A stretch of DNA of 47,990 nucleotides. It comes from CAZJYC01 sp964550165. GTDB lineage: Bacteria > Acidobacteriota > Aminicenantia > Aminicenantales > Aminicenantaceae. Location: contig CAZJYC010000011.1 of the NCBI GenBank assembly GCA_964550165.1, forward strand, positions 1 to 47,990, given 5' to 3'. Numbering within the stretch: the first letter of the stretch is position 1; each line of letters starts with the position of its first letter. Below, in pieces: positions 1 to 8,588 of this stretch. Under the pieces are notes generated by a model. It saw nothing but the letters and a program-made list of their open reading frames with translations. It was not told where the DNA came from and did not search any database. Position numbers and translations under genes: made by a program.

Positions 1-31
1 CAGCCTGATCTATCACATGATTTAGCGTCAT
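1..31 (-). CDS. Start of an unidentified gene, cut by the window edge
   Basis: An ATG at 31-29 on the minus strand opens a frame reading MTLNHVIDQA that runs off the window. An AAGGAT Shine-Dalgarno-like sequence lies about 10 nt upstream, inside the end of the PIN/TRAM gene. It would be the next gene of the same minus-strand run. Ten codons are too few to identify a product. The N-terminus does not look like IspD, which often follows yacL in Firmicutes. Confidence 0.3.
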   Translation of the reverse strand, partial: MTLNHVIDQA

Positions 32-54
32 CAAAAAAGATATCCTTGCTTTTC

Positions 55-1044
55 TCATCGAGAGATTTCGTTGTAGCGTCCGAAGATCATCTTCCCCACC
101 GTTGTCTGGAGGACCGAAGTGACGGTGATTTCGATATTCTGTCCGATCATCCTTCTCGAATTGTCCACCACAACCATGGTCCCGTCATCCAGGTACGCCA
201 CTCCCTGGTCTTTCTCTTTCCCTTCCTTGAGGATGAAAACTTTTATTGTCTCTCCGGGCAAGACAACAGGCCTCAAGGCATTAGCCAGCTCGTTGATATT
301 CAGGACAGGAATTCCCTGAAGCTGAGCAATCTTGTTGAGGTTAAAATCGTTGGTGATTATTTTTGCATCCAGTTGCTTGGCTAACTCGATGAGCTTGGAA
401 TCCACATCCTTGACATCGGGAAAGTCCATCTCCGAAATCATGGTTGTGACTTGAGACGATTTCTGGAGATGATCCAGAACCTCCATCCCCCTTCTTCCCC
501 TCTGTCTCTTGATGGCATCGGGGGAGTCTGCCACAAGCTGAAGCTCCTTGAGAATAAACTGGGGTATGACCAGGGTCCCGCTGATAAAGGCGGTGTCGCA
601 GATATCGGCAATGCGGCCATCGATGATCACGCTTGTATCCAGAATCTTGTAGTCGTGACCAACACTTTTCTCTTTGAAAAAGTGGAAAAGGTGGGGCGGG
701 GCAAGCCACTCAAATTTCCGTGTGCCCACCAAAAACCCGATATAGGGCATGATGAGCAGAAAAAATATCCGGATAAACGCCGAAGTGCTGTTGTCCTCGG
801 CAATAGTCTGATAGACAGAACCCAACCCCCAGCCCAGAATTACACCCGCAAAGGTTCCGATGGTCGAACTCCAAATGATTTTGAACTGGCTCTTCCGGAT
901 TCTAGTTTCGAGGTAGACCATCACCACGCTCAAGATAAAAGCGATGGCAGCTCCGATATAACGCTCTAAATGAAAGGGAGGGAAAAAATACCCAGTTAAA
1001 GTTATGAAGGCAATGATGACAAAGCGAAAGATAAATATTCCCAT
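55..1044 (-). CDS. Membrane-anchored PIN/TRAM domain protein (YacL-like)
   Basis: This 329-residue protein has about four hydrophobic segments in residues 1-108, a PIN nuclease-fold domain at roughly 132-255 and a C-terminal TRAM domain at roughly 263-325. The PIN signature ILDTSVIIDGRIADI starts at residue 134, and acidic residues expected at the metal site are visible (D136, D215, D233). The architecture matches Bacillus YacL, a widely conserved family whose RNA or DNA substrate is not settled; the TRAM domain suggests nucleic-acid binding at the membrane. It starts with ATG, 11 nt after the radA stop, so it is probably co-transcribed with radA, as yacL often is. The family assignment is firm; the cellular role is inferred. 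Confidence 0.93.
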   Translation of the reverse strand: MGIFIFRFVIIAFITLTGYFFPPFHLERYIGAAIAFILSVVMVYLETRIRKSQFKIIWSSTIGTFAGVILGWGLGSVYQTIAEDNSTSAFIRIFFLLIMPYIGFLVGTRKFEWLAPPHLFHFFKEKSVGHDYKILDTSVIIDGRIADICDTAFISGTLVIPQFILKELQLVADSPDAIKRQRGRRGMEVLDHLQKSSQVTTMISEMDFPDVKDVDSKLIELAKQLDAKIITNDFNLNKIAQLQGIPVLNINELANALRPVVLPGETIKVFILKEGKEKDQGVAYLDDGTMVVVDNSRRMIGQNIEITVTSVLQTTVGKMIFGRYNEISR

Positions 1045-1055
1045 AGTGTTATCCC

Positions 1056-2411
1056 TTAAAATATGATCTTCAAAGCTTGTTTGATGTTTTCAACTCCGAG
1101 GAGGCTCACAGGAGGCAAATCCTCTTTTGCGATTTGAGAGCTGTTGCCCCTGGGCAAGATAATGGTCTGAAATCCAAGGGAATGAGCTTCTTTGATCCTA
1201 GCTAAAGGGTGTCCCACCGAACGGATCTCCCCGCTCAGGCCAACTTCACCAAAAACTGTGACATTGGGCGGGACGGGTTTGTTCTTCATACAGGAAACAA
1301 CAGCCATGACCACGCCCAAATCTGTGGCTGGCTCGTCGATACTCAGCCCGCCAGCAACGTTGATGTAGATATCTTCTCCGGCAAAACTCAGCCCAAGCTT
1401 TTTCTCGATGATGGCCAGGAGCATGGCCGCCCGAAAGTGATCGAGTCCCACGGTCATCCTCCTCGGGTTGCCGGTAAAAAGAGTTGAGGAAACCAGCGCT
1501 TGAATCTCGATCATCAGCGGCCTAGTTCCTTTGATGGTGCAGACAACCACGCTGCCTGCTTCTTGGGTTGGCCTCTCTTTGAGGAAAAACGCAGAAGGAT
1601 TGGGAACAGGCTGAAGGCCTTTGTTCCCCATCTCAAATATGGCTAATTCCGAGACGGGCCCAAACCTGTTTTTCAGGGCACGCAGCACCCGATGGCTGTG
1701 GTCTCTCTCTCCTTCAAAATAAAGCACGACATCCACCATATGCTCCAATGACTTTGGCCCGGCCAAAGATCCTTCCTTGGTGATATGCCCGATGAGAAAA
1801 GAAGGGATCTGGTTTTTTTTGGCGAAACGGAAAACCTGGTTGGCCACCTCCCGAACTTGGCTGATCGTCCCGGGACTGGATGTCAGCTTGGACGAAAAAA
1901 TAGTCTGGACGGAATCCAGGACAAATATCTGAGGATTCAGTTTTTCGGCGTGGGCGATGACTCGCTCAAGGTTGGTCTCGGCTAAAAGGTACAATTTCCC
2001 GTTCTTGACATTCAGCCTATCGCCCCGGAGCTTGATTTGCTCCAAAGACTCCTCGCCCGAAACATACAAAACTGTTTCCCCCTGGGCGACAAAATCGCGG
2101 CTGACCTGAAGAAGAAGGGTGGACTTACCGATTCCGGGCTCGCCGCCGATCAAAACCAGAGAGCCAGGAACGACTCCGCCTCCAAGAACAGGATTCAGCT
2201 CTTCGATCCCAGCTTTTAGCCTATCCCTCTTGGCTTCTTTGACGTCTTCGTAGAGCACGGGCTCAGAAGGCGGAAAAGAAAACTCGGCCGCAACTTCTTC
2301 TTCGACTTCTTCGATGAGCGAATTCCACTCTCCGCAACCAGGACACCGCCCCAGCCATTTTGGAGAATGAAAGCCGCAATTCTGGCAGACAAAGGCTGTT
2401 TTAAGTTTCAT
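1056..2411 (-). CDS. radA: DNA repair protein RadA (Sms)
   Basis: RadA is a RecA-like, DnaB-type ATPase that helps process recombination branches. This 451-residue protein shows the full architecture: a four-cysteine zinc finger (C9, C12, C23, C26), a Walker A motif GEPGIGKST at about 90-98, the RadA-specific KNRFG motif near residue 250, and a C-terminal Lon-protease-like domain. The start is taken as the ATG at 2411-2409, not an in-frame TTG one codon upstream, because it forms a TGATG stop-start overlap with the mlaD gene, which implies translational coupling. It is followed by the YacL-like gene after 11 nt. Length is normal for the family. Confidence 0.96.
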   Translation of the reverse strand: MKLKTAFVCQNCGFHSPKWLGRCPGCGEWNSLIEEVEEEVAAEFSFPPSEPVLYEDVKEAKRDRLKAGIEELNPVLGGGVVPGSLVLIGGEPGIGKSTLLLQVSRDFVAQGETVLYVSGEESLEQIKLRGDRLNVKNGKLYLLAETNLERVIAHAEKLNPQIFVLDSVQTIFSSKLTSSPGTISQVREVANQVFRFAKKNQIPSFLIGHITKEGSLAGPKSLEHMVDVVLYFEGERDHSHRVLRALKNRFGPVSELAIFEMGNKGLQPVPNPSAFFLKERPTQEAGSVVVCTIKGTRPLMIEIQALVSSTLFTGNPRRMTVGLDHFRAAMLLAIIEKKLGLSFAGEDIYINVAGGLSIDEPATDLGVVMAVVSCMKNKPVPPNVTVFGEVGLSGEIRSVGHPLARIKEAHSLGFQTIILPRGNSSQIAKEDLPPVSLLGVENIKQALKIIF

Positions 2412-3718
2412 CAAAAACCTAGCTCAAGCCCAAAAAATATTTCTCTTTCCGCAACCAGGGTAAAGTCATTGACTCCAAGGACGAGAAAAAAATTCCGTGA
2501 CGGACCGTATCGTGTCCGGAGACGAAACTGAGGCTGGGGATCTCGTTTGAAATCATAGCCTTCCAGGCTGATTTTCAACCTGTTCCTTGCCAGATAGCAG
2601 TCAATGCCTGCTCCCAGTTTGGACTCCATAACACCTATCCTGGGAGTAAAAGGACCCAGCCGGATTCCTCCTTGAGCGGATAGGACGAACCTATCCAACC
2701 AGGGATCATGAACGATTTGCGCCAGAAAATTTTTATTCTTCTCCGCCCAGATATCAAGAGTGAAATAATTCTTCAACACTTGGCTCTTGGCATAATATTC
2801 TGACCTCAAGGCTCCAGAGATTCTAAGGCTCGATACCGGGTTGATGACTTTTTCAAAGTCATCCAGTGCCCCTTCAGCTCGCTGGTAGAGCTCCGGTTGA
2901 TGAATGAGCTTTCCCAGTGTCCCCTCGCCTCTGTTGATGCGCTCCAGAGATTCGTTCAAGAACTTCAACGATTCTTGTGTTGTGTTCAGAAGCTCTTTGA
3001 TCCTCTCCAAATTGATTTTGACGCTTTCTCTGTTTTCCTCAACGACATCTTTCAAGAGTAAGACCAACTCATCAAGATTCTGGGTCACTTCATCCACTCT
3101 CTGCTCCACTTTTTGCATCGCTTCAGAAGGTCTCCGCAGGCTCTGCTGAAGCTCTTCTCTGTTCGCTCCGAAGAATTCACTCAAATCCGCGGAAAACTTG
3201 GAAAGATTATGAAGTGTGTCTCGAAAATTGGCTTTTGCGCTTTCTCCGCCGAGCATCTCGTTGAAGGCTTGCGTAATTTCTTTAAACTCATCTCCGATCG
3301 AAAGCAAGAGAGTTCCCATCTGGTCAAAACTGACGGGGGGGATACCTTCGATCGTCTCTCCAGAGTGGTAGAACCCGTCTCCTTTCCCTGGAATGATTTC
3401 GATATGCTTCTCCCCCAGAAGTCCCAAAGAGGCCAGGGTGGCCATGGAGCCGCGGGGAACCTTGATCCCGTAGTCAATGACGAGCAGGGCCTCGGCCTGA
3501 CTCCCTTTCAACTGGATGTCCTTGACGTAGCCAATTTTCACTCCGGCCATTCTGACCAACGCTCTCTTTTCCAGGCCAGCGGCAGAATCGAAGGAAACAT
3601 AGAGGGGAAAACCGGGCTTTCGGAAGAGGACGCTGATATCTCCAACAACGAAGATGAAGGCAGCCATGATGAAGATGGCAATGGCCAGGAATATCCCTAT
3701 TTTGATCTCTCTCGTCAT
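2411..3718 (-). CDS. mlaD: MlaD-like MCE domain protein with a beta-rich C-terminal extension
   Basis: This is the substrate-binding component of an Mla/MCE lipid transporter, working with the permease and ATPase encoded just upstream. Residues 9-26 form an N-terminal membrane anchor, followed by an MCE domain (about 37-115, containing the conserved AGVKIGYVKDI stretch), then a long predicted coiled-coil/helical region (about 150-275). At 435 residues it is much longer than E. coli MlaD (183). The last ~135 residues are rich in alternating beta-strand patterns and end FGLELGF, with a terminal Phe as in outer-membrane barrels. This could let the protein reach or insert into the outer membrane, but that is inference. 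It overlaps radA by 1 nt (TGATG) and starts 43 nt after mlaF. Confidence 0.9.
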   Translation of the reverse strand: MTREIKIGIFLAIAIFIMAAFIFVVGDISVLFRKPGFPLYVSFDSAAGLEKRALVRMAGVKIGYVKDIQLKGSQAEALLVIDYGIKVPRGSMATLASLGLLGEKHIEIIPGKGDGFYHSGETIEGIPPVSFDQMGTLLLSIGDEFKEITQAFNEMLGGESAKANFRDTLHNLSKFSADLSEFFGANREELQQSLRRPSEAMQKVEQRVDEVTQNLDELVLLLKDVVEENRESVKINLERIKELLNTTQESLKFLNESLERINRGEGTLGKLIHQPELYQRAEGALDDFEKVINPVSSLRISGALRSEYYAKSQVLKNYFTLDIWAEKNKNFLAQIVHDPWLDRFVLSAQGGIRLGPFTPRIGVMESKLGAGIDCYLARNRLKISLEGYDFKRDPQPQFRLRTRYGPSRNFFLVLGVNDFTLVAEREIFFGLELGF

Positions 3719-3761
3719 CGCTTTCGCCTCATCTTTCTTTAACGATAGTCAATCTTCTGTT

Positions 3762-4508
3762 TTACCAAACTCTTATCGGCCCTTCAGCCCGGCCATGGAT
3801 AAACTGCTGAACCACGGGATTGCTGGTATTTCTGATGTCCTCAGGTGTCCCCACCTCGACAATCTTTCCCTCATAAAGCATGGCAATCCTATCGGCAACT
3901 TTATAGGCGCTGACCATATCATGGGTGATTATCAGAGTGGTGACCCCCAGCTCCTTTTTCATTTTTATGATCAAATCATTGATGGCATCCGCCCGGATGG
4001 GGTCGATGCCCGTTGAAGGCTCGTCATAGAGAATGATATCCGGGGAATACGCAATGGCCCGCGCCAGCGCCACTCTCTTCCTCATGCCGCCGCTGAGCTG
4101 GTAGGGCATGAGGTTGTCAACGCCCCTCAATCCGACTTTGGCTAAATTCTCTTTTACCAGCTCTTGAATTTTTTCCCGCGGGTAGCCTGTATATCTCTCC
4201 AAACCGAAGCTGACGTTCTGACCCACCGTCATCGAGTCAAACAGCGCTGTCCCCTGGAAAAGCATTCCGAATCTCCGAGTGATATCATGCAACTCATCAT
4301 CCCTGAGGCAGGTAATCTCCACTCCATCAACTACAATTTGCCCTTTATCGGGTTTGAGCAATCCGATGACATGCTTGATCAAAACGCTTTTTCCACAGCC
4401 GCTCTGTCCGATAACAACCATAGTCTCTCCATGTTGAACTTGAAGGTTGACACCGTTGAGAACTTTCTTCTCTCCGAAAGATTTGTGAAGGTCGATGATC
4501 TGAATCAT
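3762..4508 (-). CDS. mlaF: Mla-type lipid transport ABC ATPase
   Basis: This 248-residue ABC ATPase powers the MlaE permease. Visible motifs are Walker A GQSGCGKS at about 34-41, the signature LSGGMRKRVALARA, Walker B IILYDEPSTGIDP and the H-loop IITHD. The start is set at ATG 4508, giving MIQIIDLHKSFG, because it forms an ATGA overlap with the mlaE stop. An open frame continues 45 codons further upstream, but it lies inside mlaE and reads as low-complexity Arg/Ser-rich sequence unlike the family. The STGIDP ending of the Walker B region is typical of the Mla/Ttg2A ATPase subfamily. Confidence 0.94.
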   Translation of the reverse strand: MIQIIDLHKSFGEKKVLNGVNLQVQHGETMVVIGQSGCGKSVLIKHVIGLLKPDKGQIVVDGVEITCLRDDELHDITRRFGMLFQGTALFDSMTVGQNVSFGLERYTGYPREKIQELVKENLAKVGLRGVDNLMPYQLSGGMRKRVALARAIAYSPDIILYDEPSTGIDPIRADAINDLIIKMKKELGVTTLIITHDMVSAYKVADRIAMLYEGKIVEVGTPEDIRNTSNPVVQQFIHGRAEGPIRVW

Positions 4509-5299
4509 ATTCCTAAGCTCGCTGGCAACGCCTTGCTGAGAAAAAAGTTTATGATCAAGATACAGATGCTGGCTATGACAACCGTTCTCGTCGTCGCTCT
4601 CCCCACGCCTTCTGCTCCGCCTTCGGCTCTCATCCCCTGCCAACAGCCAATGAGGGCAATAATGACGCCGAACACCGCGGCCTTAATGAGCCCGCTGAGA
4701 ATATCCCAAACTTCAATATAAAGCAACGTATTCCGGATGTAAAGAACCCTGTTGACACCCATAAGGTAAACGTTGTAGAAAAATCCCCCAAAGATTCCGA
4801 TCATGTCTCCATAGATTGTCAGAAAGGGCAGCATGACCAAAGAGGCCAAGATTCGAGGGACAACGAGATAGCGTGTGGGATTAGCCCCCAGGCTGAAGAG
4901 AGCGTCGATCTGCTCGGTAATCTTCATCGTCCCAATCTCTGCGGCCATGGCTGAGCCCACCCGGCCTGAAACCATCAACCCGACGAGAATAGGAATCAAT
5001 TCCTTGGAGAGCCCGAGAGAGATGACTGGCCCTCCGTATGTTTCCGACCCCGGGCCGATATAGCGGTGAAAGCCCAGATAAGTCTGGAGTCCAAAGACCA
5101 GTCCTCCAAAAGCCGCTGTGAGTGAAACTACGGGCAAAGAGCGGACCCCGATTTCCTCAAGTTGCTGGATGAAGATCTTGGTCTCCCAGGGTCTCTTGAA
5201 AAGATTTTTGAGAACTTTAAAAAATAACAGACCAACCTCACCGAGCTGCTCGAAAAAAGAATTCACATGAAAAAGGAGAGGTCTTTCTCTGTGGAACAT
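4505..5299 (-). CDS. mlaE: MlaE-type lipid transport permease
   Basis: This is a 264-residue integral membrane permease of the MlaE family, partner of the MlaF ATPase and the MlaD MCE protein, moving phospholipids between the membranes of diderm bacteria. Family hallmarks are the KELIPILVGLMVSGRVG stretch, the following AAEIGTMKITEQIDAL segment, and five to six hydrophobic spans. The start is placed at ATG 5299 (MFHRERPLLF), 10 nt past the dnaB stop. A longer frame to 5347 would overlap dnaB by 38 nt and has no clear ribosome-binding site. It ends in an ATGA overlap with mlaF. No mlaB- or mlaC-like gene is seen nearby. Confidence 0.93.
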   Translation of the reverse strand: MFHRERPLLFHVNSFFEQLGEVGLLFFKVLKNLFKRPWETKIFIQQLEEIGVRSLPVVSLTAAFGGLVFGLQTYLGFHRYIGPGSETYGGPVISLGLSKELIPILVGLMVSGRVGSAMAAEIGTMKITEQIDALFSLGANPTRYLVVPRILASLVMLPFLTIYGDMIGIFGGFFYNVYLMGVNRVLYIRNTLLYIEVWDILSGLIKAAVFGVIIALIGCWQGMRAEGGAEGVGRATTRTVVIASICILIINFFLSKALPASLGI

Positions 5300-5309
5300 T
5301 TTTGATTCT

Positions 5310-6653
5310 TTAAAAGGGATGAAATTCCATATCCGCGAATCGCGCATATTCCCTTATGAAGGCAAGATTGATCTTTCCTGTTGGGCCATTCCTTTGCTTG
5401 GCCACATTGATTTCTGCCAGGCCTCGAATGCCTTCTTCATTGGGGCGATAGAGTTCTGGGCGATAGATGAAAACGACCACATCGGCATCCTGCTCGATGG
5501 CTCCTGATTCCCTCAGGTCTGAAAGTTGAGGCACCGGCTCGCGACGGCCTTTCTCAGGAGCACGGCTTAACTGAGAAATCCCTACAACAGGAATCTTCAT
5601 CTCTTTGGCCAGTTCTTTGAAGGAGCGGGAAATGAAAGACATCTCTTGCGTTCTGTTCTCAAACCTCCCCCCCGGACGCATGAGCTGCATATAGTCGATA
5701 AAAATCAGATCAAGGCTCTGTTCCATCTTCAGCCTTCGCGCTTTGGCCTTCATTTCCATAACGGACAGGGCGGCGCTTTCATCGATAAATATCTTTGCCC
5801 GAGAGAGAGTCTCCGCGCTTAATTTGAGCTTCTCAAAATCTCTCTCCCCGATAAAACCCGTCCTGACCTTTTTGATATCGAGCTGTGCTTCAGCACAGAG
5901 CAGCCGGATGACGACCTGTTCCTTGGCCATCTCCAGCGAGAAGAATCCAACCGAGTATTCTGTTTTTATGCCAGCGTACTGACAAATATTCAAGCACAAA
6001 GCTGTTTTTCCCATCGAGGGGCGGGCGGCAATGACAATGAACTCAGAGTTATGAAGCCCAGCGGTCAGCTGGTCTAAATCACGAAATCCTGTGGGTATTC
6101 CTGTGACTGTCTCTTTTCTGTCATGAAGAGCTTTGACCATATCCAGGGTCGGCCCGGTCAATACTCCCACATGGACAAAACCCGGCTTGACTCTCTGCTC
6201 TGCGACCTCAATGATCGCAGCTTGCGCTTCATCCAGGATTTGGTCTGCATCCTCTTTCTGCTCAAAGCTCGAGGACATGATCTTGGCTGAAGAAAGAATC
6301 AGGTGTCTCAAGAGGGACTTTTCTTTGATGATCCGCGCGTAGAATTCAACATTCAGACTTTTGGGGACACCGTCCATCAAGGAGGAAAGATAAGAGGCTC
6401 CTCCAATCGCTTCAAGGGCACCTTCCTTCTGAAGCTCTTCACTCAAAGTGAGGATGTCAACGGGCAAGCCCTTATCCACCAAGATGATAATCTTATCGAT
6501 AATTTTCCTGTTAGCATCCTTGTAAAAGTCCTCGGCCGAGATGACAGAAAGCACAACGTTCAAATTCTTATTGTTAATAAGGATCCCTCCCAGCACAGTC
6601 TTCTCCGCCTCAAGACTGTGAGGGGGAACTTTCTTGATTAAGTCGAGGTCCAC
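5310..6653 (-). CDS. dnaB: Replicative DNA helicase DnaB
   Basis: DnaB is the hexameric helicase of the replication fork. The 447-residue protein has the N-terminal DnaB domain (PPHSLEAEKTVLGGIL at about 10-25), a linker, and a RecA-like domain with Walker A ARPSMGKTALCLNI near residue 208, Walker B LDLIFIDYMQLM, and the LSDLRESGAIEQDADVV motif. No intein is inserted. The start is GTG at 6653, preceded by a GAGGGA Shine-Dalgarno sequence. It lies 14 nt after the rplI stop. The rpsF-rpsR-rplI-dnaB order is common in bacteria. Confidence 0.97.
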   Translation of the reverse strand: MDLDLIKKVPPHSLEAEKTVLGGILINNKNLNVVLSVISAEDFYKDANRKIIDKIIILVDKGLPVDILTLSEELQKEGALEAIGGASYLSSLMDGVPKSLNVEFYARIIKEKSLLRHLILSSAKIMSSSFEQKEDADQILDEAQAAIIEVAEQRVKPGFVHVGVLTGPTLDMVKALHDRKETVTGIPTGFRDLDQLTAGLHNSEFIVIAARPSMGKTALCLNICQYAGIKTEYSVGFFSLEMAKEQVVIRLLCAEAQLDIKKVRTGFIGERDFEKLKLSAETLSRAKIFIDESAALSVMEMKAKARRLKMEQSLDLIFIDYMQLMRPGGRFENRTQEMSFISRSFKELAKEMKIPVVGISQLSRAPEKGRREPVPQLSDLRESGAIEQDADVVVFIYRPELYRPNEEGIRGLAEINVAKQRNGPTGKINLAFIREYARFADMEFHPF

Positions 6654-6667
6654 TTTTATCCCTCTAA

Positions 6668-7228
6668 TTATTTTTTCTCGCTGTCTTCCTCTGTCCTTTT
6701 CTCGTTCGTCTCGACCGACACGCTCTCGTCCTCATCCTTTTTCGTCTTTCCCTCTGCTTTCTCCTCTTCTTTGTTTCCTAGCTCTTCTTCTTTTACGACC
6801 TCTACTTTAACCTCGGCGTTTTCGTCATAATAGACCTTAACCGGCACACTATAATTCCCCAGCCTCTTAATCGGCTCTTCCAGCACAATCTTCTTCTTAT
6901 CAATCTCAAAACCCAATTCTTGGAGTGCTTCTTTGATATCCGTTGCGCTCACCGAGCCGAAAATATGGTCCTTCTCTCCTGCTTTTCTCTTAAAGGTTAG
7001 GGTTTTCTGGTTAAGCGCCTGGATAAGCTCTTGGGAAGAAAGCTTCTCCTTCTCCGTCTTCTTCTTCAAGGCTTGTCGTTCTATCTCGATCATCTTTATA
7101 TTAGACGAAGTGACCTCAAGGGCTAATCTCTTAGGAATAAGATAATTTCTGCCAAATCCCGCAGCCACATCCACAACATCTCCTTTTCTTCCCAAGTTTT
7201 CAACATCTTGTTTCAGAATGACTCTCAT
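6668..7228 (-). CDS. rplI: Large ribosomal subunit protein bL9 with an extended acidic/basic tail
   Basis: The protein is bL9, which binds 23S rRNA at the L1-stalk base. Residues 1-45 contain the family signature (MRVILKQDVENLGRKGDVV, then AAGFGRNYLIPKRLA), followed by the connecting helix and the C-terminal domain with HIFGSVSATDI. Typical bL9 is about 148-150 residues; this one has 186, because roughly 40 Glu/Lys-rich residues follow the folded part. Similar charged tails occur on bS6 and bL25 in this window. It begins 26 nt after rpsR and precedes dnaB. Confidence 0.97.
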   Translation of the reverse strand: MRVILKQDVENLGRKGDVVDVAAGFGRNYLIPKRLALEVTSSNIKMIEIERQALKKKTEKEKLSSQELIQALNQKTLTFKRKAGEKDHIFGSVSATDIKEALQELGFEIDKKKIVLEEPIKRLGNYSVPVKVYYDENAEVKVEVVKEEELGNKEEEKAEGKTKKDEDESVSVETNEKRTEEDSEKK

Positions 7229-7254
7229 TTCTCCTCCGACGCTAAATTCCGTTT

Positions 7255-7512
7255 TTAATCGGCGATATAGGGAAGCAAAGCCAGCAAACGGGCTCTTTTG
7301 ATTGCCGTCGACAGCCTTCGCTGATGAAAAGCACAGGTTCCGGTGATCCGACGAGGTGAAATCTTCCCTCTCTCAAAAATATACCGCTTCAAGATATCGA
7401 CATTTTTGTAATCGATCTCTTTCACATTGCCCTGACAAAAACGGCAAACTTTCCTTTTTTGCGGAAAATACCGCCGTAAGGGGCTTCTTTCCACTCTATG
7501 CTCTTTGGCCAT
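7255..7512 (-). CDS. rpsR: Small ribosomal subunit protein bS18, zinc-type
   Basis: This 85-residue protein is bS18, which pairs with bS6 on the 30S platform. The core KNVDILKRYIFERGKISPRRITG is characteristic. It carries the cysteine set CRFC near the N-terminus and CAFH later, so it looks like the zinc-binding (C+) paralogue type. The start is ATG at 7512, with AGGAGG located inside the end of rpsF, whose stop is only 2 nt away; this suggests coupling of bS6 and bS18 synthesis. Confidence 0.97.
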   Translation of the reverse strand: MAKEHRVERSPLRRYFPQKRKVCRFCQGNVKEIDYKNVDILKRYIFERGKISPRRITGTCAFHQRRLSTAIKRARLLALLPYIAD

Positions 7513-7514
7513 TT

Positions 7515-7940
7515 TTACTCCTCCTTTTCACCCTTTTTTACCGGGGATGATTCCTCTTCAATATCTTCGGCCCCTTCGGTCTTTTCTTCTCTTAAAGGGG
7601 CTATGCTCTCCTCTGTCTTGGAGACACGCTTCCCTTTCTTCCGGATGTCTTTCCTGGCGTCTTTTTTCAATGTCAGAAAACGGAGGATAGACTCTGTTTG
7701 TCTGAAGCGCCTTTCAAGCTCAAAAGGAATTTCGGGATCCCCTTCATAAAGGAAAAAAACATAGAAAGCTTCATCGAATCTTTTGATGGAGTAAGCTAAT
7801 TTCCTCTTTCCCCATCTGTCTTCTCTGACCATTTTCCCTTTCTTCTGGGAGATGACCCCTGCCATTTGCGAGATGAGCGCTTCGATTTCTTCTTCTGTCA
7901 ACTTGGGGGAAATTAAAAACGCTGTTTCGTATTGTTTCAT
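7515..7940 (-). CDS. rpsF: Small ribosomal subunit protein bS6
   Basis: bS6 binds 16S rRNA together with bS18. The MKQYETAFLISP start and the GKRKLAYSIKRFDEAFYVFF core are typical of the family. The start is ATG at 7940: an AAGGAGG sequence at 7946-7952 sits five bases upstream, whereas the in-frame GTG at 7946 would lie inside that ribosome-binding site. The 141-residue product is longer than a typical bS6, because about 40 charged residues (Lys then Glu rich) follow the ferredoxin-like fold. Confidence 0.97.
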   Translation of the reverse strand: MKQYETAFLISPKLTEEEIEALISQMAGVISQKKGKMVREDRWGKRKLAYSIKRFDEAFYVFFLYEGDPEIPFELERRFRQTESILRFLTLKKDARKDIRKKGKRVSKTEESIAPLREEKTEGAEDIEEESSPVKKGEKEE

Positions 7941-7963
7941 GAACACCTCCTTATGGATTTAAA

Positions 7964-7994
7964 GCTCCTTCTCTGAAAAGAAGAAGCAAGGAGC
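7964..7994 (-). promoter_or_regulatory. Hairpin between pth and rpsF
   Basis: A 7-bp inverted repeat (GCTCCTT at 7964-7970, AAGGAGC at 7988-7994), with further weak pairing inside, lies 24 nt upstream of the rpsF start. It could be a leader structure for the ribosomal operon or an attenuator. I do not see the conserved S6:S18-binding motif, so the function is open. Confidence 0.35.
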
Positions 7995-8003
7995 CCTCTG
8001 TCT

Positions 8004-8585
8004 TTATTGGGAGAAGGTCTTTTCTCGCTGATTGTAGATATTCATCGCCTTTTCCATTTCTCCGTTCAAAATAATCTCTAATGCTTCTTGAGCTTTCCTG
8101 AAACCTCGCTCCAGAAGAGCTTCTTCTCGTTTCTCAAAGGGTGAGAGCACAAAGGCTGTTGCATTCTCTTCGGGGGGTAAAGGCCCGATGCCCACCCTGA
8201 TCCTCGGGAATCCTGTGGTCTGAATTTCCTGAACGATGGAGAGCATGCCTCGGTGTGTTCCCGGCCCCCCTTTTTTTCTTATCCTGATTTCTCCCAAAGG
8301 AATATCCAAATCATCATAGACAACGACCAGATTCTCTGGCCGAATCCGTCTTCCTGCCAGAATCTTCTTTACAGCCTGGCCGCTGCTGTTCATGTAAGTC
8401 AGGGGAATGGCTAAAAGAATTTTTTCGTTCTTTCTCCCAACCTCGGCAGCCTTGGATAAGAAAATCTTTTTTCTCAACGGAGCCTTCCACATCTTGGCGA
8501 TCCTTCGAATGAAGGCCAAGCCCACATTATGTCTTGTTCCCGCATAACGCTTTTCTGGATTCCCCAACCCGACAACGGCCCACAA
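8004..8585 (-). CDS. pth: Peptidyl-tRNA hydrolase
   Basis: Pth cleaves peptidyl-tRNA released by ribosomes. The 193-residue protein begins with VVGLGNPEKRYAGTRHNVG, which includes the catalytic His of TRHNVG, and has the conserved TYMNSSGQAV and VVYDDLDIPLG motifs plus GGPGTHRGM (the family norm is GGxxGHxG). The start appears to be TTG at 8585 (TTG TGG GCC), with GAGGGAG six bases upstream, overlapping the end of rplY; the rplY stop lies 3 nt before it. The pairing of rplY/ctc with pth is widely conserved. Confidence 0.95.
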   Translation of the reverse strand: MWAVVGLGNPEKRYAGTRHNVGLAFIRRIAKMWKAPLRKKIFLSKAAEVGRKNEKILLAIPLTYMNSSGQAVKKILAGRRIRPENLVVVYDDLDIPLGEIRIRKKGGPGTHRGMLSIVQEIQTTGFPRIRVGIGPLPPEENATAFVLSPFEKREEALLERGFRKAQEALEIILNGEMEKAMNIYNQREKTFSQ

Positions 8586-8588
8586 TCT

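Noticed and set aside
451..969. 172-codon frame opposite the PIN/TRAM gene
   Set aside because: The sense gene has clear PIN and TRAM motifs; the opposite frame has none and no start signal.
4509..4643. 45-codon upstream extension of mlaF
   Set aside because: It lies entirely in mlaE, and the ATGA overlap at 4508 gives the normal family start.
7941..8003. Classic S6:S18-binding leader before rpsF
   Set aside because: A hairpin is present, but I cannot find the conserved motif, so only the hairpin is reported.
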